Source of the DNA: Azospirillum brasilense | GTDB lineage: Bacteria; Pseudomonadota; Alphaproteobacteria; Azospirillales; Azospirillaceae | Direction: 5' to 3' | Length of the DNA stretch: 64,000 nucleotides | Assembly: GCF_022023855.1 (NCBI RefSeq) | Contig: NZ_CP059452.1 | Location: 365,501 to 429,500 of the forward strand | Shown: piece after piece, positions 8,498 through 16,611 of the stretch | How positions within the stretch are numbered: the stretch's first letter is position 1 | How the letters are laid out: each line of letters opens with the position of its first letter | Position numbers and translations under genes: made by a program | Notes under the pieces: generated by a model | Seen by the model: only the letters and a program-made list of their open reading frames with translations | Told to the model about the DNA's origin: nothing | Database searches by the model: none

Positions 8498-9244
8498 ATG
8501 GGAATTTCCGACGTTTCGGCATCCTTGTTCCAGGCCACCGCTGCGGCCTCCGTGCAGGCGAAACCCACCGCTGCGAAGAGCGGTGCCACGGACGGGACGG
8601 CACCGGCCGCCGCCTCCAAGACTGACAAGGTTGATCTCAGCGATCTGGCGTCGGCGCTCAAGGGTGACGCGCTCGACCTGTTCACGAATCTCGCGGCGGA
8701 GGATCGGACCTCCCTGGGCAAGCTCGTCTCCAGCGGGGCGATGTCGGCGGACGAACTCAACGACGCGCTGTCGTCCGCCCTGAAGTCGGAGCGCAAGAAG
8801 GCGTTCTGGCAATCCGCCAGGGAGGACGCCGAGGCTGGGCGCACCCCAGAAGGCGAGGCGCGGCAGCAGAAAATGCAATCCATCACGCAGCGCATGTTCT
8901 CCGAGACGGAAACCCGGCGCGCGGCCATGTTCGCGTCGGGCATGAGCATGGAGGACCGGATGGCTGCGACGGCTCAATTGGGCGAAGAGATGAGGGCGTT
9001 GCAGAACACGTATGACCAGTTGGCGGGGATCGGTAAACCGATGACCGCCTACACGCTGAAAGGAGGCGACGAGCGCTTCTTTGCGACGTCCAAGGAACAG
9101 GCGGCCGGGCAAAAGCTTGCGGATCTGGGATTCCAATCCGGCTCTTTCGACAAGGTGCTCTCGACGCTTGCCAAGGGGTTTTCCCAAAAATATGTGGCTG
9201 AAGAAGGTAAAACGGAAATTACAATAGGATCTGCAATTAAATAG
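8498..9244 (+). CDS. Unknown alanine/serine-rich helical protein
   Basis: I do not recognise this 248-residue protein. It starts MGISDVSASLFQATAAASVQ behind a strong GGAGGGA site, has a low-complexity Ala/Thr/Lys stretch to about residue 45, then a helical body with DLASALKGDALDLFTNL and GAMSADELNDALSSALK. It has no cysteine, signal peptide or membrane segment. The N-terminal style resembles flagellar or secreted structural proteins, but nothing nearby supports that. Base composition drops towards AT at both ends, unlike its neighbours, which hints at horizontal origin. Confidence 0.7.
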   Translation: MGISDVSASLFQATAAASVQAKPTAAKSGATDGTAPAAASKTDKVDLSDLASALKGDALDLFTNLAAEDRTSLGKLVSSGAMSADELNDALSSALKSERKKAFWQSAREDAEAGRTPEGEARQQKMQSITQRMFSETETRRAAMFASGMSMEDRMAATAQLGEEMRALQNTYDQLAGIGKPMTAYTLKGGDERFFATSKEQAAGQKLADLGFQSGSFDKVLSTLAKGFSQKYVAEEGKTEITIGSAIK

Positions 9245-9375
9245 ATTTTTAGGTTTTCGTGATTGGTCTTTCAAAGTTTTGCAAAGTGCGCCTATGGAGT
9301 GATCGACCGCCTGATCGTCAGTGTCTCTGAATTGTCACATCGGAGCCAAGCGGAAGCGGTGCTATCGACGGTGTC

Positions 9376-11523
9376 GTGTCATTACTGCGTCCGCCCATGC
9401 ATTCCGTTGGAACTTACATCGCTTCAGGGTCCGGTGACGCCGAAAACGTCCGTGTGGCCATCATCGTGCCGACCTACAAGCATTCGGGCCTGCTGGTCGA
9501 GGCGCTGTCCACCGCGCTCGCCCAGGACACGGACTTCGCCTACGCCGTGGTCGTGGTCGACGACGGCTGCCCCTTCCCGGAGACCGGGCGGGTGTGCCGG
9601 GAGTTCGCGGCGGCCCATCCGGGGCGGCTCTATTATCTGCACAAGCGCAACGCCGGGCTGAGCGCGGCGCGCAACAGCGGGATCGTCTTCGCGCTGGACG
9701 CCTTTCCGGCGCTGGAGGCGGTCTATTTCCTCGATTCCGACAACCGCATCCTGCCCCATCTGCTGCAACGCATGCTGGACGCGCTCCGGGCGGCGGGACC
9801 TAAGGTCGGCTGGGCCTATCCGGACGTCGACAAGTTCGGCTTCTTCGAGTTCTGCGACATGTCCGGCGCCTACTCGCCGCTGGAGCACCTGTTCCGCAAC
9901 GTCAGCGAGGCCGGCAGCATGGCGTCGCGTCGCCTGCTGGACAGTGGCGCCCGCTTCGACGAGGCGATGCGCCAGGGCAGCGAGGACTGGGAGTTCTGGC
10001 TGCAAGGGCTGGAGCGCGGCTTCCACGGCGTTCATGTGCCGGGCACCGGCTTCGGCTACCGCCGCCGCGGCGAGAGCATGCTGACCGAATCGGAGCGCGA
10101 TTACCGCCCCATCCTGACCCACATCCAGAAGCGCCACCCCGCGCTGTTCGCGGTCCGGGCCGTGCTGCGGGCGGAGGCCGCCGTCGGCCGGCGCTACGCC
10201 GTTTACCTGCCCGACCGCGCCATCGTCCGCTGCGTCACCGACCCTGCGCTGGGCGAAGAGGACCTGCCGCTCGCCGACTTCGTGCGCCGCGCCCTGCGCG
10301 CGCCGGAGCGGCCCGGCTATGGGGAGTGCCCTGGCCTGCTGGCGGTGATGGACTCCGGCCTTTGCGAGTTGCTGAGGCGCCATGGCCTGCTGCGCGGCGC
10401 CTTGTGGGTCCTGGAGCGTGCGGCAGCCCAGGCGACCCTGGTGCGCGCCAAGGTAACGGCGCGGGCGGCGGAAAATGGCTGCGAACTGTCCTGGTCCGGG
10501 GCGCCCGTGGGGTTGCAGGCGGATGCGCCGTTTCCCCTGCCGGGCGGCGGGGTGGCAATAGCGATGCTGCCGACCGTGACCCTGCTCAACCTCGTACGGC
10601 GCCAGCCCGCAGGCATCCCATTGCTGGAGCGGGAGCCCTGGAAGCCCTGCGCCGAGGCCCGGCTGAGCCTCACCCTTGCGCTGCCCGGCGCGGTGCAACC
10701 GCCGGCCGGGGCCGATGCCGCCCTGTCCATGCTGCGCGAGGCGATGGCGGCGGCGTGGTCGCGGCCGTCCAACGGCGGCTGGGCGGCGGCGCCCATCGAC
10801 CGCTACCGCGCCGGGGTCGCCACGCCGGGGGATGTCTACCAGACGGTGCATCGTCTGCCCTCGGTGCTGCCGCTGCTTCCCCCCGCGGGGAACCGGCGGC
10901 TCGCGGCGCTGGTCGCCGATCCCGCCGACGCGGGGGCGCTGGAGACCGCCGCCCGCATGGCCCGCTGGCTGGCCGGGAAGGGCTATGACGCGCATCTGGT
11001 GGCGCTGGGGGGCGGGGACCTGACCCTGGCCGCGGCGTTGGTTGAGGCGTTCGCGTCGGTCATCCCTCACCCGCTGCCGCTGGTGCTGCCCGAACGCCCG
11101 CTGACCCACCGCGACGCCTATCTGGGCACGCCGCTGCGTCCTTGGGATGCGGTGGAGGAGGATATGGCGGTCGGCACGTTGGCCGTCTTCGATCTGGTCG
11201 TGACCGTGCGGCACGGCGCAGTGCACCCGCTGATGGGCCGGCTGCGCGCGCTCGGCGTGACGGGCTGGGCACTTCTGGGGGCGTCCACCGTCCCGGACGC
11301 GCCGCCCCTGGCCGATGCGGTCAACGGCTGTGCCGCCTTCGAGCATGCCTACCAGACCGTCGTGCCCCTCGACGCCCGGACCTTCCGCCTCTGCCAGGCC
11401 CTGGCGTTCCCACCGGACAAGCTGCGGCGCTGGGAGGATGCGGCGGAGCCGGACGCCGATCCCGATTGGACCGCCTGCGCGCCTCTGTCCTCGTGCCTTC
11501 CCGAAACCCCCGTGGCCGCCTGA
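9376..11523 (+). CDS. Family 2 glycosyltransferase with long C-terminal extension
   Basis: Residues 25-240 form a GT-A fold GT2 domain: VAIIVPTYKHSGLLVEAL, then VVVVDDG, the acceptor-side YFLDSDN and QGSEDWEFW, which supplies the catalytic ED. Residues 250-715 match nothing I recognise. The annotated start is a GTG at 9376 with a weak ribosome site; an ATG at 9397 is an alternative that would remove seven residues. The gene is followed after 17 bases by an unknown protein, so the pair is probably one transcript making or decorating a surface polysaccharide or glycoprotein. There is no membrane segment, unlike processive GT2 synthases. Confidence 0.85.
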   Translation: MSLLRPPMHSVGTYIASGSGDAENVRVAIIVPTYKHSGLLVEALSTALAQDTDFAYAVVVVDDGCPFPETGRVCREFAAAHPGRLYYLHKRNAGLSAARNSGIVFALDAFPALEAVYFLDSDNRILPHLLQRMLDALRAAGPKVGWAYPDVDKFGFFEFCDMSGAYSPLEHLFRNVSEAGSMASRRLLDSGARFDEAMRQGSEDWEFWLQGLERGFHGVHVPGTGFGYRRRGESMLTESERDYRPILTHIQKRHPALFAVRAVLRAEAAVGRRYAVYLPDRAIVRCVTDPALGEEDLPLADFVRRALRAPERPGYGECPGLLAVMDSGLCELLRRHGLLRGALWVLERAAAQATLVRAKVTARAAENGCELSWSGAPVGLQADAPFPLPGGGVAIAMLPTVTLLNLVRRQPAGIPLLEREPWKPCAEARLSLTLALPGAVQPPAGADAALSMLREAMAAAWSRPSNGGWAAAPIDRYRAGVATPGDVYQTVHRLPSVLPLLPPAGNRRLAALVADPADAGALETAARMARWLAGKGYDAHLVALGGGDLTLAAALVEAFASVIPHPLPLVLPERPLTHRDAYLGTPLRPWDAVEEDMAVGTLAVFDLVVTVRHGAVHPLMGRLRALGVTGWALLGASTVPDAPPLADAVNGCAAFEHAYQTVVPLDARTFRLCQALAFPPDKLRRWEDAAEPDADPDWTACAPLSSCLPETPVAA

Positions 11524-11540
11524 GTAAGGGTGTCATCGTC

Positions 11541-13085
11541 ATGAAGCTCTCCGCCCCTGCGGCCCAGTTCGCCTCCCTCTACGACGGCACGCCGAAGATC
11601 ATCGCCGTCGGCATGGGCACCAGTTTGGAAGCGGGCACCGTGCCCTTTCGCCTGCTGCGGCTGGTCCGTCACGACGGCGGCTATCTGCTGCTGTCCGGGG
11701 GCATCGAGCCGGAAGAGGGCGAGGCGTTGCGCGCGCTGGCGATCCCGCCCGCCGCCGTCCGGGCGCTGTGGTCCGGCGACGAGGCGGCGGGGCGGGACAC
11801 CGAGCGGCTGCTCGGCTGGTGGGAAGAGGTCGGCGGACCGGACAGCGTGCCGCCGCAGATGACGGGCGATGGGTCCACACTGCTGCATGGCCTGTTGGCG
11901 CAGGCTTTCGGGGAAATCGACGGGCTGCACCGCCGCAACGCCGGGCTTCAGCAGACCTTGTCCACCTTGCGGGAGGAGTGGGGCCGCTCCGCCCGCCTGC
12001 CGCCCGAGGCGGTGGAACTTCTGGACGCCCTGCGCCTCAGCCCGCCGCGGCTAATCTTCGCCTCGCCGCGCCCGGTGGGAGCGCTGCCGGTGCCGCTGCG
12101 CCATGGCCGGAACACCGCGGGAGCGGCCGAAATCGTGCAGCGCCTGCCGGCGGGTGCGCGGGGGCTGGTGGGACTTGACCTGCATCTCGACCAGGCACCG
12201 AAGGGAAGCGGGGCGCTCGCCGTTGCCCTGGTCGGGGCGGAGACCGGCGAGACCCTTGCGGAATGGAGGCTGTCCTTCGGTGACCTGCGGTCCGGCTGGC
12301 TGTCGCTGCGCCTGCCCGCCGCCTCCACCCGGATGGATCGGCTTCTCGACCTGCGGATCGGCGCCATCGGGGTGGTGACGGAGGCGCCGCGTCTGTCGTT
12401 GGCCCAGGCCGGTCTGCTCGACGAATATGCCGTCGCGCCGCCGGCCCGCGCCGTCGGGCAGCCGGCCATGCTGGCGCTGCGGCTGTGGGGCGGGCTGCCG
12501 GGGCTGGAGTATGGCGCGGCGGCGCATCTGGCGCCGCATCCCGCGCCGGACCGTATGGTCTGGCCGCTGACCCAGCCGGTGCTGGCGCAACTGCGCAAGG
12601 GCCGCGAGTTCGAGGCGACCTTCCCCTGGTTCGGCCTGCTGCGCGGCGGGCGCGTCCTGCTCCACCCGCTCCATGGCGTCGTCACGGCGGGCCACATCCC
12701 GCTGGACGAGGTTCCGGGCGCCGTGGCGGTGCGGGCGCGGGCGGTGATCGACGATCCGCGCTGCCGCTCCCCCATTGCCTGCAAGCTGGTGGTGGCACCG
12801 CCGTCGCTGACGGTGGACGAGGCGGAACGGGAGGAAGGCATCCTTGCCTCCAGCGGCTGGACGGTGCTGGAGGAGCCGCGCCGTCCGCTCGACCTGTCGG
12901 CGGCCCTGGCGGCGCCCTGGTCGGGTCCAATGGCGCTCCATCTTTTCACCGACATCCCGGACCGCGGCCACGGTCTGTACGGACGCACCATCTTTTCCGA
13001 TTTCGAAGTGGAGATTGATTCCCGCACCGCCTGGACCACCCCGCCCGCGCTGCCGGTGATGGACGGGGTTGCCGCCACGCCGTGA
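11541..13085 (+). CDS. Unknown protein co-transcribed with the GT2 gene
   Basis: This 514-residue protein starts MKLSAPAAQFASLYDGTPKI after an AAGGG site. I do not recognise the family. It appears soluble, with several beta-rich segments in the middle (about residues 170-300: GLVGLDLHLDQ, WLSLRLPAAS, LLDLRIGAIG) that look like a jelly-roll or carbohydrate-binding arrangement, and a C-terminal part with similar texture. Location directly behind a glycosyltransferase suggests a role with glycans. Assigning a function is not justified from sequence alone. Confidence 0.75.
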   Translation: MKLSAPAAQFASLYDGTPKIIAVGMGTSLEAGTVPFRLLRLVRHDGGYLLLSGGIEPEEGEALRALAIPPAAVRALWSGDEAAGRDTERLLGWWEEVGGPDSVPPQMTGDGSTLLHGLLAQAFGEIDGLHRRNAGLQQTLSTLREEWGRSARLPPEAVELLDALRLSPPRLIFASPRPVGALPVPLRHGRNTAGAAEIVQRLPAGARGLVGLDLHLDQAPKGSGALAVALVGAETGETLAEWRLSFGDLRSGWLSLRLPAASTRMDRLLDLRIGAIGVVTEAPRLSLAQAGLLDEYAVAPPARAVGQPAMLALRLWGGLPGLEYGAAAHLAPHPAPDRMVWPLTQPVLAQLRKGREFEATFPWFGLLRGGRVLLHPLHGVVTAGHIPLDEVPGAVAVRARAVIDDPRCRSPIACKLVVAPPSLTVDEAEREEGILASSGWTVLEEPRRPLDLSAALAAPWSGPMALHLFTDIPDRGHGLYGRTIFSDFEVEIDSRTAWTTPPALPVMDGVAATP

Positions 13086-13102
13086 CCGGCTATGACTTTG
13101 TG

Positions 13103-13130
13103 GCAGTGCATCAAACCTTTGGTGCGCTGC
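13103..13130 (+). terminator. Hairpin after the 11541-13085 gene
   Basis: GCAGTGCATCAAA at 13103-13115 pairs with TTTGGTGCGCTGC at 13118-13130 with two wobble or mismatched positions. It lies 18 bases past the stop and before the ABC protein gene. There is no T-run. Confidence 0.45.
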
Positions 13131-13205
13131 GGGGCAAGCTGTTGGTAATAAACTGTTCGTTAGGGTAAAGGAGGTCTTGCTTCAAGCCCAGGGGGTGGAA
13201 GGGCC

Positions 13206-14990
13206 ATGTCGATCGCGTCCAGGACGCCGGACCGGTCCGGCTTCACCCGCCGTTTCCTTCATCTTGCCGGTGGCTTCTGGTCGGGCGGGCGGAACTGGAC
13301 GGTGTGGCTCCTCGCCGGGGCGCTGGGGCTTCTGACGGTCGGGCAGGTGGTGGTTCCCATCCTGCTGAACCTGTGGAGCCAGCATCTGTTCGATGCGCTG
13401 GAGCAGCGCTCCATGGACCGCTTCGTGCTGATGATCGCGGCGGCGGGCGGGATCATCCTGTTCAACATCGTCAACACCATCCTGCATCTGCGGGTGAAGC
13501 GCCGTCTGCAACTGGGTTGGCGGACATGGCTGACGCAGAAGCTGCTGGGCGACTGGCTGACGCGCGGCCGGCAGCATCAGGTGACCTACCTGCCCGGCGA
13601 CCACGACAACCCGGACGGGCGCATCGCCGAGGACATCCGCATTGCCACCGAGGCGGCGATCGATCTCGCCCTGTCGCTGTCCTATTGCGCGCTTTTGCTG
13701 ATCAGCTTCACCAACATCCTGTGGCGGCTGTCCGGTTCGCCGGAGGTGACGCTGGCCGGAAGCACCGTCCACGTGCCGGGTTATCTGCTCTACATCGCGC
13801 TGCTCTACGCGGCCGTCGGGACGAGCATCGCCCTGTTGATGGGAAAGCCGCTGGTGAGGGCGGTGAACCGCCGGCAGGGGCACGAGGCCTCCTTCCGCTT
13901 CGGCCTTGCCCGCGTGCGCGAGAACGCGCAGGACGTGGCGCTCCTGCATGGGGAGTCGGGTGAACGCGACCGGTTGGCCGTGCTGTTCGGCGGGGTGCAG
14001 CGGGGCTGGAACGGCCAGACGCACGCCCTGTCCAACATGATGGTCTTCAGCGCCGCCTATTCGGTGCTGTCCGCCGTATTCCCGATCCTGGTCGCTTCGC
14101 CCAGCTACATCGCCGGGGCCATTTCGCTCGGCGTGCTGATGCAGACGGCGCAGGCTTTCCAGCAGACGGTGGGCGCCCTGTCCTGGCCCATCGACAACCT
14201 TGCCCGCGCGGCGGAATGGAAGGCGTCGGTGGAGCGTGTGCTGGGCCTGCACGAGGCGCTCCAGCGCCTGGACCGCGAGATCGATGGGCAGGGAACGGAG
14301 CGCATCACCGTGGAGCGCAGCGACGGCGAGCACTGCCTGAGCTTCCGCGGGCTGTCCATTGCCGAGCCGGACGGGCGGCGCGTGGTGGAACCCTTCGATC
14401 TGGAGATCCACCCCGGCGAGCGCGTGCTGATCGTCGGCGACGCGGCGGCGGCGGTCCGGCTGTTCCGGGCGGTGGCGCGGGTCTGGCCCTGGGGCGGGGG
14501 AGGCATCGTTCTGCCCGCGCTCACCCGCGTGTTCTTCATGGCCGAACGTCCCTATCTGCCGCACGACACGCTGCGCGCCGCCCTCAGCTACCCCCTGGGG
14601 GCGGAAACGGTCGGCGATGCCGCGGCGGCCGCGGCGCTGGATCGGGTCGGCCTCGGCCACCTCCGGGCCCGGCTGGACGAGTCCGACAGCTGGGACGAGG
14701 TTCTGGCGGTGTCGGAGCAGCAATTGCTGGGCTTCGCCCGCCTGCTGATCCGCCGTCCGGACTGGATCTTCCTGGAGGACGCCACCGACAGCCTCGATCC
14801 GCGGGCCGAGGAGGCGATGCTGCGCCTGATCGACAGTGAGTTCCCCGCCGCCACCCTGATCACCATCGGCAGCCACCCCGGCCTGGAGGCACACCACCGC
14901 CGCAAGCTGGTGCTGGAGCGACGCGATGACACGGTGCGCATGCGTGAGGAGCCCTGCGGGGACCGGAGGATCGCGGCGGTCGCGGAGTAG
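13206..14990 (+). CDS. SbmA/YddA-type ABC transporter with degenerate ATPase domain
   Basis: The 594-residue protein has six membrane segments in residues 25-350 and the family motif NPDGRIAEDI (usually NPDQRIxxDI), as in the ABCD/YddA group of half transporters. Residues 375-590 align with the nucleotide-binding domain, but all key residues are changed: Walker A reads GDAAAAVR at 411-418 with no GK[S/T]; the Q-loop Gln is Glu447 (MAERPYLP); the signature is LAVSEQQ at 500-506 in place of LSxGEQQ; Walker B reads FLED (Glu524-Asp525, order swapped); the H-loop His is Ser556. The reading frame is intact and the fold-defining residues (RPYLP, LDP) remain, so this is a conserved pseudo-ATPase and not a fresh pseudogene. 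It could work by proton coupling as SbmA/BacA do. The start has GGAAGGG. Confidence 0.85.
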   Translation: MSIASRTPDRSGFTRRFLHLAGGFWSGGRNWTVWLLAGALGLLTVGQVVVPILLNLWSQHLFDALEQRSMDRFVLMIAAAGGIILFNIVNTILHLRVKRRLQLGWRTWLTQKLLGDWLTRGRQHQVTYLPGDHDNPDGRIAEDIRIATEAAIDLALSLSYCALLLISFTNILWRLSGSPEVTLAGSTVHVPGYLLYIALLYAAVGTSIALLMGKPLVRAVNRRQGHEASFRFGLARVRENAQDVALLHGESGERDRLAVLFGGVQRGWNGQTHALSNMMVFSAAYSVLSAVFPILVASPSYIAGAISLGVLMQTAQAFQQTVGALSWPIDNLARAAEWKASVERVLGLHEALQRLDREIDGQGTERITVERSDGEHCLSFRGLSIAEPDGRRVVEPFDLEIHPGERVLIVGDAAAAVRLFRAVARVWPWGGGGIVLPALTRVFFMAERPYLPHDTLRAALSYPLGAETVGDAAAAAALDRVGLGHLRARLDESDSWDEVLAVSEQQLLGFARLLIRRPDWIFLEDATDSLDPRAEEAMLRLIDSEFPAATLITIGSHPGLEAHHRRKLVLERRDDTVRMREEPCGDRRIAAVAE

Positions 14991-15000
14991 GGGGCGCCTT

Positions 15001-15006
15001 GCTACC
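15001..15006. repeat. Left target-site duplication GCTACC
   Basis: GCTACC abuts the left tip of the element at 15007 and is repeated exactly at 19146-19151 beside the right tip. Confidence 0.75.
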
Positions 15007-15076
15007 TCTAGCGGCCTGCAATCATTGACGGTCCAACCCGATTTCACCCGCCGTTTCCGGTTCACATTCGGTGAGA
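15007..15076 (+). repeat. Left terminal inverted repeat of the element
   Basis: Seventy bases starting TCTAGCGGCC and ending TTCGGTGAGA, matching the reverse complement of 19076-19145 at 57 positions. The decamer CCTGCAATCA within it (15015-15024) recurs directly at 15081-15090, as expected for multiple transposase-binding sites at an end. Confidence 0.85.
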
Positions 15077-15592
15077 CGAACCTGCAATCAGCAGGCTGGG
15101 ACCGAATTGCGCGCGACGGTTCGGACTGGCGCGATCGAATCGGCAGACTGCACCTGTAGTCGGACAGCTATCGTCCCGCTTGGAATTGCGTTGCTGTTGC
15201 CCGTTGCTGGTATGACGCAGTTGCCGTTTCAGGAGCTTTGGGAAGTCGCGAGGCGCCTGCAGCCGCTGTGATCGTGAGCTATGGCGGTTTGCTCTTTCGC
15301 CGGTTTGGCAGCCTGTGCGGTGTCGGTGATTCAACGGGTATTTGGCCGGCCGGCTTCAAGACAGCACAGTGGATCGCAAAATGTTTTGCGCACTGGCGAA
15401 ATGATAAAATCAACGTTCTGGCATAAAGATACGGATTGACGAAAGAATCGGCCTAACGTCCGGGTGTCTACCCATCGTGGAAGTGGAGGGCAATCGCCCA
15501 AATACGGCGTGATCGCTCCCATTTTTGACCAGGATAATTTGCTTGCCCTGCGCAACAATCTTGCCTTCGCCTGAACCTGGGGGCTACCTGCC
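15077..15592. other. Non-coding left arm of the element, about 515 bases
   Basis: Between the left repeat and the FGE gene I see no supported gene. It contains the second CCTGCAATCA copy at 15081-15090 and becomes AT-richer around 15370-15450. It may hold the cargo promoter and the site of the lost transposase gene. Confidence 0.5.
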
Positions 15593-16579
15593 ATGGCCGC
15601 TGTCACCCCGCGACCGACGGTCCACCCCTCTCGCAGGCCCTCTCCGGATTCCGGAATGGTGTGGATTGCCGGTGGCACATTCCGCATGGGCTCCGAAAGA
15701 CACTATCCGGAGGAGGCGCCGGTCCATCAGGTGAGCGTGGACGGCTTCTGGATCGACCGGACACCAGTCACGAACCGTCAGTTCCGGCGCTTCGTCAAGG
15801 ACACGGGCCACGTCACCGTGGCGGAGCGGCCGCCCGACCCGAGGGACTACCCTGGTGCCCTGCCGCACATGCTCAAGGCCGGGTCCCTCGTCTTCAGCCC
15901 CCCGCCTCATCCGGTTCCGCTGGACGACCTGCGTCAATGGTGGACGTTCACCTTCGGCGCCAACTGGCGGCGTCCTTACGGGCGAGGCTCCTCGATCCGG
16001 GGCCTGGAGGATCATCCGGTGGTGCATATCGCCTATTCCGACGCGGACGCCTATGCGACCTGGGCTGGTAAAAGCCTGCCGACGGAGGCCGAATGGGAAT
16101 ACGCGGCCCAGGGCGGCCTCGATGGCGCCGAGTTCGCCTGGGGCGACGAACTTGCTCCCGGCGGTCGGCACATGGCCAACATCTGGCAGGGTGCCTTCCC
16201 GTACCAGAACACGCGCGAGGACGGGTACGAGCGGACATCGCCGGTTACTGCCTACCCACCGAACGGCTACGGCTTGTACGACATGATCGGCAACGTTTGG
16301 GAATGGACATCCGACTGGTACGAGCCGAGGCACCCTGCCGCCGCGGCCAAGCCCTGCTGCATTCCGCAGAACCCGCTCGGCGGGCGCGAGGAGGCGAGCC
16401 ATGACCCATGTCAGCCGGCTATCCGGATCCCGCGCAAGGTCGTGAAGGGCGGTTCGCATCTGTGCGCCCCAAGCTACTGCCGCCGCTACCGTCCAGCCGC
16501 CCGTCAACCGGAGCCGATTGACACGTCCATGAGTCACGTCGGCTTCCGGTGCGTCGTCCGGACCACGACCACTCCGTGA
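15593..16579 (+). CDS. Formylglycine-generating enzyme (sulfatase activator)
   Basis: The 328-residue protein has the FGE-sulfatase fold: MVWIAGGTFRMGSE at the start, LPTEAEWEYAA in the middle, and YGLYDMIGNVWEW. Near the end SHLCAPSYCRRYR supplies Cys291 and Cys296, the redox/copper-binding pair of true FGEs, so it is predicted active. It oxidises the cysteine of the sulfatase C-x-A-x-R motif to formylglycine with oxygen. The sulfatase gene starts 33 bases downstream, so enzyme and substrate are made from one transcript. Both lie inside the mobile element. Confidence 0.93.
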   Translation: MAAVTPRPTVHPSRRPSPDSGMVWIAGGTFRMGSERHYPEEAPVHQVSVDGFWIDRTPVTNRQFRRFVKDTGHVTVAERPPDPRDYPGALPHMLKAGSLVFSPPPHPVPLDDLRQWWTFTFGANWRRPYGRGSSIRGLEDHPVVHIAYSDADAYATWAGKSLPTEAEWEYAAQGGLDGAEFAWGDELAPGGRHMANIWQGAFPYQNTREDGYERTSPVTAYPPNGYGLYDMIGNVWEWTSDWYEPRHPAAAAKPCCIPQNPLGGREEASHDPCQPAIRIPRKVVKGGSHLCAPSYCRRYRPAARQPEPIDTSMSHVGFRCVVRTTTTP

Positions 16580-16611
16580 AAGCCGGCCTCGAACAACGGT
16601 GGAGGAAGGTG

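Noticed and set aside
13206-14990. Explaining the missing Walker A of the ABC protein by a frameshift
   Set aside because: Family sequence stays in one frame on both sides of each altered motif, and the other two frames do not contain GK[S/T] at the Walker A position.
15593-16579. A lectin-like or kinase-associated SUMF1 protein without FGE activity
   Set aside because: The C-x4-C pair at 291 and 296 with the RRYR context is present and a sulfatase substrate gene follows directly.
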